Origin: an uncultured Pseudomonadota bacterium
GTDB taxonomy: Bacteria; Myxococcota_A; UBA796; SXON01
Assembly (NCBI GenBank): GCA_903885375.1
Contig: CAISIK010000126.1
Coordinates: 1 to 55,459 of the forward strand
Reading direction: 5' to 3'
Length of the DNA: 55,459 bases
Shown here one piece after another: positions 51,748 through 55,459 of this stretch (the first letter of the stretch is position 1; each line of letters begins with the position of its first letter). The position numbers and the translations under genes were made by a program. Under the pieces are notes generated by a model. The model did no database searches, was not told the origin of the DNA, and saw nothing but the letters and a program-made list of their open reading frames with translations.

Positions 51748-53348
51748 ACGGCGGGGCGCGGCGCCTCGGCGCGCGGGGCGTGCTCCTGCGACTCCTCGCC
51801 TACTTCGGGCTCGCTTCTGCGCTCACCTGGCCGCTGGTGCTCGCCCCCGGAACGATGGTGCCGGGCGGCCTGCGCACCGACGTGTTCAACAGCCTGTGGG
51901 GGTACTGGTTCGTGGCGCGGGGGCTCGCCGAGGGTCACTTTCCCCTCCAGACCACGCTGCTCGCCTGGCCCGATGGCGGTCGGCTCCTCGTGGCCGACCC
52001 GCTCAACGGCATCCTCGCGGCCCCGCTCACGCTCGGCTTCGGCGCCCCCGTTGCCTACGCCGTGATGGTGCTCCTCCACCTCACGCTCGCGGGCTTCTTC
52101 GCCGACGCGGCCGGGCGCGCCCTCGGGGGGCGCGGCTGGGTGGCCGGCGTGGCGTTCATGGTCTCGCCGATCGTGCTCTCCCACCTCCAGAACGGCTCCT
52201 CGGAGGCGGCGGCGGTGGCGTGGTTGCCGCTCGGCATCCTCGGGGTGATCCGCGCCATGGAGTCGCCGCTCCCCGCATCCACGGTGCGCACCCGGGTGGG
52301 GCTCGCCGGCCTGGGCCTCGCGCTCGCCGCCATCGGGTCGGGCTGGTACGCCGGCCTCGGCGCCTTCCTCCTCGCGGGCGCCTTCGCGCTCACCGGCGGC
52401 GCACGTCGCGTGGTGCCGGCCATTCTGGTCGGCGCCGTCCTGCTGCTGCCGTTCGCGGCGTTCTACCAGGGCCTCGCCTCCGCGTCGGACGGCCTCGTGG
52501 ACATCAAGGACCCCGAGGTGCTGTTCCGCCTGCGCCGCACGGTGGGGGCCGCCGATCCGCTGAGCTTCGTGATGCCGGGCGACTTCCGATCGCCGGACTT
52601 CGCGCACCTCGAGCAGAACGCGAGCGACCTCGTGCACACCGCGTACCTCGGCTTCGTGCTCGTGGCGCTGGCGCTCTGGAAGGGGCGTCAACCGGCGCTG
52701 TGGATCGGGCTCGCGCTCAGCGTGGTCCTCGCGATGGGGCCGGTGCTGGTGAGCGGCGGCGGGGCGTTGCACTGGCACGGCCGCGCCTTCCCCCTGCCGT
52801 GGGCGTGGATCGAGTCCTGGCCGGGCTTCTCGTCGCTCTCCTTGCTCTACCGGATCGCCACGCTCGCGCCGCTCTGCCTGGGGCTCCTCGCCGACCGTGC
52901 ACCGGGCTGGCTCGCGCCGCTCCTCGTGCTCGAAACGATGCTCGTCTCCCCCGCGCGCGACCTCCCGCAGCTCTCCCCGCTGGAGGTGTCGGGCGGCCTG
53001 CTCGTGACCCGCGACGCCGGCGAAGGCGCCGTCATCAGCCTTCCCGCCTCCTTCGCACGGACGCGGCTCTACGAACAGAGCGTGCACGGTCACCCGCTCG
53101 CGGCCTCCTTGAACAGCGGCGTGACCCCCTCCGGCCTCCGGGTCCTCGCGGCCCTGCGCAAGGTCGCAAAGCACGAGACGGAGTGGCCCGCCGCGGTGGA
53201 GGTGGCGCGGGCCGAGGGCGTACGCTTCGTGCTGGTGCACAACGACGTGCCCATCGAGGCCACGTTCCAGACCTCGATCCGCGCCCTTCGCGCGAACGCG
53301 CGGCTCCTGAGCAACGGCGACACGCTCGTGGTGTACGCGATCTATTGA
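51744..53348 (+). CDS. Multi-pass membrane protein, GT-C glycosyltransferase-like
   Basis: A 534-residue protein with about ten hydrophobic segments (LLAYFGLASALTWPLVLAPG, APVAYAVMVLLHLTLAGFFAD, LGLALAAIGSGWYAGLGAFLLAGAF). A soluble C-terminal domain of about 130 residues contains VISLPASFARTRLYEQSVHGHPLA and EGVRFVLVHNDVP. Topology resembles large membrane glycosyltransferases that use lipid-linked sugars, but the catalytic acidic loop is not obvious. The GTG start overlaps the TldE-like stop (GTGA). It is the last gene before the long palindrome at 53536. Confidence 0.68.
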   Translation: MNGGARRLGARGVLLRLLAYFGLASALTWPLVLAPGTMVPGGLRTDVFNSLWGYWFVARGLAEGHFPLQTTLLAWPDGGRLLVADPLNGILAAPLTLGFGAPVAYAVMVLLHLTLAGFFADAAGRALGGRGWVAGVAFMVSPIVLSHLQNGSSEAAAVAWLPLGILGVIRAMESPLPASTVRTRVGLAGLGLALAAIGSGWYAGLGAFLLAGAFALTGGARRVVPAILVGAVLLLPFAAFYQGLASASDGLVDIKDPEVLFRLRRTVGAADPLSFVMPGDFRSPDFAHLEQNASDLVHTAYLGFVLVALALWKGRQPALWIGLALSVVLAMGPVLVSGGGALHWHGRAFPLPWAWIESWPGFSSLSLLYRIATLAPLCLGLLADRAPGWLAPLLVLETMLVSPARDLPQLSPLEVSGGLLVTRDAGEGAVISLPASFARTRLYEQSVHGHPLAASLNSGVTPSGLRVLAALRKVAKHETEWPAAVEVARAEGVRFVLVHNDVPIEATFQTSIRALRANARLLSNGDTLVVYAIY

Positions 53349-53626
53349 CGGTCCGTCGGGCGCGCCGTCGGGGAGGCAGGCAGCGGGGCCCCGGCGCCAG
53401 CGGCGGACCCAGGCCGGCTCGCCAGCCCCGGCCGGCCGCGGAGCGGCCGCGGGCGCTGGGGGTGATGGGCCGCGGGAGGGGGGGGGCGGTGCAGCCAGAC
53501 CGTCGCGGCCACCGTGTGGGCCACGACGGGACCAGTGCAACCGAAGTGGCCTCTCTTCGCGAAGAGAGGCCACTTCGGTTGCATCCACCCGGACCTCCCG
53601 GCCGGCGCGTCCCGGCCGGCCCGTTG
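53349..53626. other. Intergenic region between convergent genes, contains a long palindrome
   Basis: This 278-base gap holds no credible gene. The left half is extremely GC-rich with short inverted runs (ggccggccgcggagcggccgc). The right half contains the perfect palindrome annotated separately. Confidence 0.7.
53536..53583. repeat. 48-bp perfect palindrome
   Basis: The first 24 bases (from TGCAACCGAAGTGG to CTTCG) are exactly the reverse complement of the next 24, with no spacer. The flanking bases do not pair. It lies between two convergent genes (stops at 53348 and 53627), the typical site of a bidirectional terminator, but it has no T-run. It could also be a recombination or protein-binding site. 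Confidence 0.9.
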
Positions 53627-54628
53627 TTACCCAGCGTCCTCCTCCGCCTCGACGTCGGCGAGGTCGAGGACGCCGGGCCAGTTGGGCTCGGCGCCGTCCA
53701 CGATGGCCTGCATGTCGGGCGGCAGCGGCGCGCGCACCTTGAGGACCTGCCCCGAGTGGGGGTGCGGGAAGGCGAGCGCGTGGGCGTGCAGCGCGTGGCG
53801 GGGAAAGCCGATGGCCGCGCGCAGGGCGGGTGTGGCCCCCTCGTCGAGCAGGGACAGGAAGGTCTCGTCGGGCTGGCCGTACAGCTTGTCGCCGAGGATG
53901 GGAAAGCCCGCGATCTCGAGGTGGACACGAATCTGGTGGGTGCGTCCGGTGTGTGGCCGGCACTCCACGAGGGTGTGGTTGGCGAGCCGCCGCAGGACGC
54001 TCACTTCGGTGAGGGCCGTCTCCCCCGCGGGGTCGTGACCGCGCCGAAGCTGCACCACGCTACCGCTCCGATGACCGAGCGCCGCGTCCACGGTTCGATC
54101 CTCCCACGGCACGACCCCGTGCACGAGCGCCTGGTAGGTCTTCTGCACCCGGCGGGCCTGGAAGGCGTCCTTCATGGCGCGGTTGGCGTCTTCGTGCTTG
54201 GTGAGGACGACGATGCCGCTGGTCTCCCGATCGAGTCGGTGGGAGAGGTCGATGCGTGCGCCGGGGCGCATCTCGCGCACGAGGCCGATGAGCGCCCAGG
54301 CGAAACGTTGCCCGACGGGGTGGACGAGCATGCCGGCGGGCTTGTCGACGGCGAGGAGCCAGTCGTCCTCGTAGAGGACGGTGGGCGGCGGCGGCGGGCC
54401 TTCGGTGGGGGCGATCCCGGGGGCCCAGATGCGGAGGACCTCGCCGAGGCGGAGGACGGAGGAGGGTTTGAGCGTGCGGGAGTCGCTCTGGACCACGCCC
54501 TCCTTGATCCAGCGGGCGAAGGTGGACCGGCTCCAGGAGGGGAAGCGCATGGAGAGAAAGGTGTCGACCCTTCGGCCCGCCGCGCGGTCGAGCACGTTGA
54601 GCACGCGGTGCGGGGCTTCGCGATCCAT
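53627..54628 (-). CDS. RluA/RluD-family pseudouridine synthase
   Basis: A 333-residue protein with an N-terminal S4 RNA-binding domain (about 8-75, NVLDRAAGRRVDTFLSMRF, FARWIKEGVVQSDSR). The catalytic domain has HRLDRETSGIVVL with the nucleophile Asp133, CRPHTGRTHQIRVHL and ILGDKLYG. It converts specific uridines in 23S rRNA to pseudouridine. ATG 54628 is chosen because it gives the family N-terminus; another in-frame ATG is at 54646. It is divergent from the small membrane protein. Confidence 0.93.
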   Translation of the reverse strand: MDREAPHRVLNVLDRAAGRRVDTFLSMRFPSWSRSTFARWIKEGVVQSDSRTLKPSSVLRLGEVLRIWAPGIAPTEGPPPPPTVLYEDDWLLAVDKPAGMLVHPVGQRFAWALIGLVREMRPGARIDLSHRLDRETSGIVVLTKHEDANRAMKDAFQARRVQKTYQALVHGVVPWEDRTVDAALGHRSGSVVQLRRGHDPAGETALTEVSVLRRLANHTLVECRPHTGRTHQIRVHLEIAGFPILGDKLYGQPDETFLSLLDEGATPALRAAIGFPRHALHAHALAFPHPHSGQVLKVRAPLPPDMQAIVDGAEPNWPGVLDLADVEAEEDAG

Positions 54629-54652
54629 GGGCCGGCCCGATAGCATGGCGTC

Positions 54653-54871
54653 ATGGCCGAAGCGCAACGACCGCGAATCCGACTCGGCCCGACGGTCGCC
54701 GTGGCGTGGCTGCTTGCGGCTGTGGGCATGACGGTGATGCTCGCACCGCTGATGGGGCTGCGGGGTTGGATGTGGTTGTTCGTGCACCACACGTTGTGTG
54801 TCATTGGCGCTGGGTGGGAAATCCGGGAAGACGTTCGGCGGTTTGGTTGGGTTTGGGGGTCGCGCGGGTGA
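54653..54871 (+). CDS. Small two-helix membrane protein of unknown function
   Basis: A 72-residue protein with two hydrophobic segments (VAVAWLLAAVGMTVMLAPLMGL and WMWLFVHHTLCVIGAGW) and a basic, Trp-rich tail (RRFGWVWGSRG). No family is recognised. It is divergent from the pseudouridine synthase, with 24 bases between starts, so a shared control region is likely. A short real gene is plausible but not certain. Confidence 0.5.
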   Translation: MAEAQRPRIRLGPTVAVAWLLAAVGMTVMLAPLMGLRGWMWLFVHHTLCVIGAGWEIREDVRRFGWVWGSRG

Positions 54872-55033
54872 AGGGCAGTTGGGGAAAGCGGGCGAAGTCG
54901 GTAGCCAGCATTACAGTTTTGGCACAATGGCACAATGGCACAATGGCACAATGGCACAATGGCACAATGGCACAATGGCACACGTTGTCCTACGATCCCG
55001 TCTCCACTCCATTTCACCCGAGGGAGATTCGTC
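54872..55033 (+). other. Intergenic region with microsatellite before the terminal gene
   Basis: This gap holds the octanucleotide repeat annotated separately, then about 50 bases to the next ATG with a gggaga site (55022-55027). No clear -35/-10 pair was found. Confidence 0.5.
54921..54982 (+). repeat. Tandem octanucleotide repeat GGCACAAT x 7.75
   Basis: Seven perfect copies of the 8-bp unit plus six more bases, beginning right after TTTT. It ends 51 bases before the ATG of the gene at 55034. Repeat number could vary by slippage and change promoter spacing. Confidence 0.95.
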
Positions 55034-55459
55034 ATGGCTTGTTCGACCTGCAACAACGATGGCAGCTGCGGCTGCGTGAGCAACTACAAGGAACTCAACC
55101 TCGGCAACCGAACCGTATGGACGCTTGGGGGCGCGGTGGGGGCGGCCGACATCGTGTTCGGGCCGGAGGACGGTTCGCCGGTGGCGCCCACGATTGCGCG
55201 CATCCAGGGCACGCTGACCGTCAGGCTGGCCACGGCGGACTTCAAGGCGGCCGTTGGCTACCAGGTCTCGGGCGATGGCGACGCGTGGGATACGATCGTG
55301 TGGCTGGGCCCCAACGCGGGCACGCCGGAGTTCCTGACGGGGAACAACACGCTCTGCTACAGCATCCACACGCCTGCTGGGAACCTCAAGCGGCGAATCC
55401 GGTGGGTGGTGCGGGCCCAGCAGGCTTCCGGCACGGCCGTGGCCATCGCGAACGTCGGC
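55034..55459 (+). CDS. Cys-rich protein of unknown function, 3'-truncated at window edge
   Basis: The frame is open from ATG 55034 (gggaga site at 55022) to the window end: 142 codons without a stop. The N-terminus is Cys-rich (MACSTCNNDGSCGCVSNYKEL; Cys at 3, 6, 12 and 14), with no hydrophobic signal. The rest has alternating polar strands (IARIQGTLTVRLATADFKAAVGYQV, RRIRWVVRAQQASGTAVAIAN) typical of a beta-sandwich. The Cys cluster could bind metal. No family recognised; the remaining part of the gene is outside the window. Confidence 0.7.
   Translation, partial: MACSTCNNDGSCGCVSNYKELNLGNRTVWTLGGAVGAADIVFGPEDGSPVAPTIARIQGTLTVRLATADFKAAVGYQVSGDGDAWDTIVWLGPNAGTPEFLTGNNTLCYSIHTPAGNLKRRIRWVVRAQQASGTAVAIANVG

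Noticed and set aside
54921..54982. Sigma-54 promoter (repeated TGGCAC elements in the microsatellite)
   Set aside because: TGGCAC resembles the -24 element, but the required TTGC -12 element at the correct spacing is absent; the last copy is followed by TTGT at a three-base gap.
54798..55079. Open frame through the microsatellite encoding repeated MAQWHNGT peptides
   Set aside because: The peptide repeat is merely the microsatellite translated; no ribosome-binding site, and the frame overlaps the better-supported gene at 55034.

Overview
The window looks like the chromosomal replication-origin neighbourhood of a very GC-rich, Gram-negative bacterium, most likely a member or relative of the Myxococcota (former Deltaproteobacteria). 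The clues are Asp/Thr-rich surface lipoproteins with MopE-type DGDG...GDCDD motifs, a paired DUF1592/DUF1552 system, many predicted lipoproteins, and the arrangement dnaA-dnaN-recF (minus strand) diverging from rpmH-rnpA-yidD-yidC-jag-mnmE (plus strand). The taxonomic call is inference; no rRNA gene is present. I see no tRNA or rRNA gene, insertion sequence, prophage or CRISPR array. No gap between genes exceeds 300 bases.

Layout. 1-1.5 kb: two tandem paralogous surface lipoproteins. 1.5-4.7 kb: a von Willebrand (YfbK-like) lipoprotein and a class I glutamine amidotransferase. 4.7-10.6 kb: a compact minus-strand cluster of six exported or lipoprotein genes headed by the DUF1592/DUF1552 pair. 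10.6-12.2 kb: a glutathione S-transferase, a peroxiredoxin-like gene interrupted by an in-frame TGA exactly at its redox-active cysteine and followed by a SECIS-like hairpin (a probable selenoprotein), and a mono-haem cytochrome. 12.2-20.8 kb: the origin core, with a candidate oriC between dnaN and dnaA. 20.8-23.5 kb: gshB, a TPR protein and a Sco protein, translationally coupled to each other and directly following mnmE. 23.5-27.8 kb: a LysM membrane protein, def, a ferredoxin, a tetrahaem cytochrome, a PLP enzyme and a class II aldolase. 27.8-32.7 kb: a hybrid histidine kinase, a glycosyltransferase, an exported protein and a sigma-28-type factor. 32.8-41.8 kb: an RND exporter, a MopE-like lipoprotein, pgsA, a lytic transglycosylase, a class I aldolase, NAD kinase, a DapF-like protein, and two small envelope or lipoyl-like proteins. 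41.8-55.5 kb: a copper monooxygenase-like lipoprotein, a lipoprotein, an ABC exporter, several unknown genes, an exported TldD/TldE-like pair, a membrane glycosyltransferase-like protein, a 48-bp perfect palindrome, a pseudouridine synthase, an octanucleotide microsatellite and a truncated Cys-rich gene.

The core genes serve replication initiation, ribosome and RNase P biogenesis, membrane-protein insertion and tRNA modification. The accessory genes are mostly envelope, redox and surface-lipoprotein functions. Recurring themes are a TA-rich -10-like hexamer exactly six bases before the start codon of several genes without a Shine-Dalgarno site (suggesting leaderless mRNAs), very short signal peptides without basic N-regions, and family members whose normally invariant residues are changed (DapF Cys to Ser, MnmE G4, DnaA box-contact residues).
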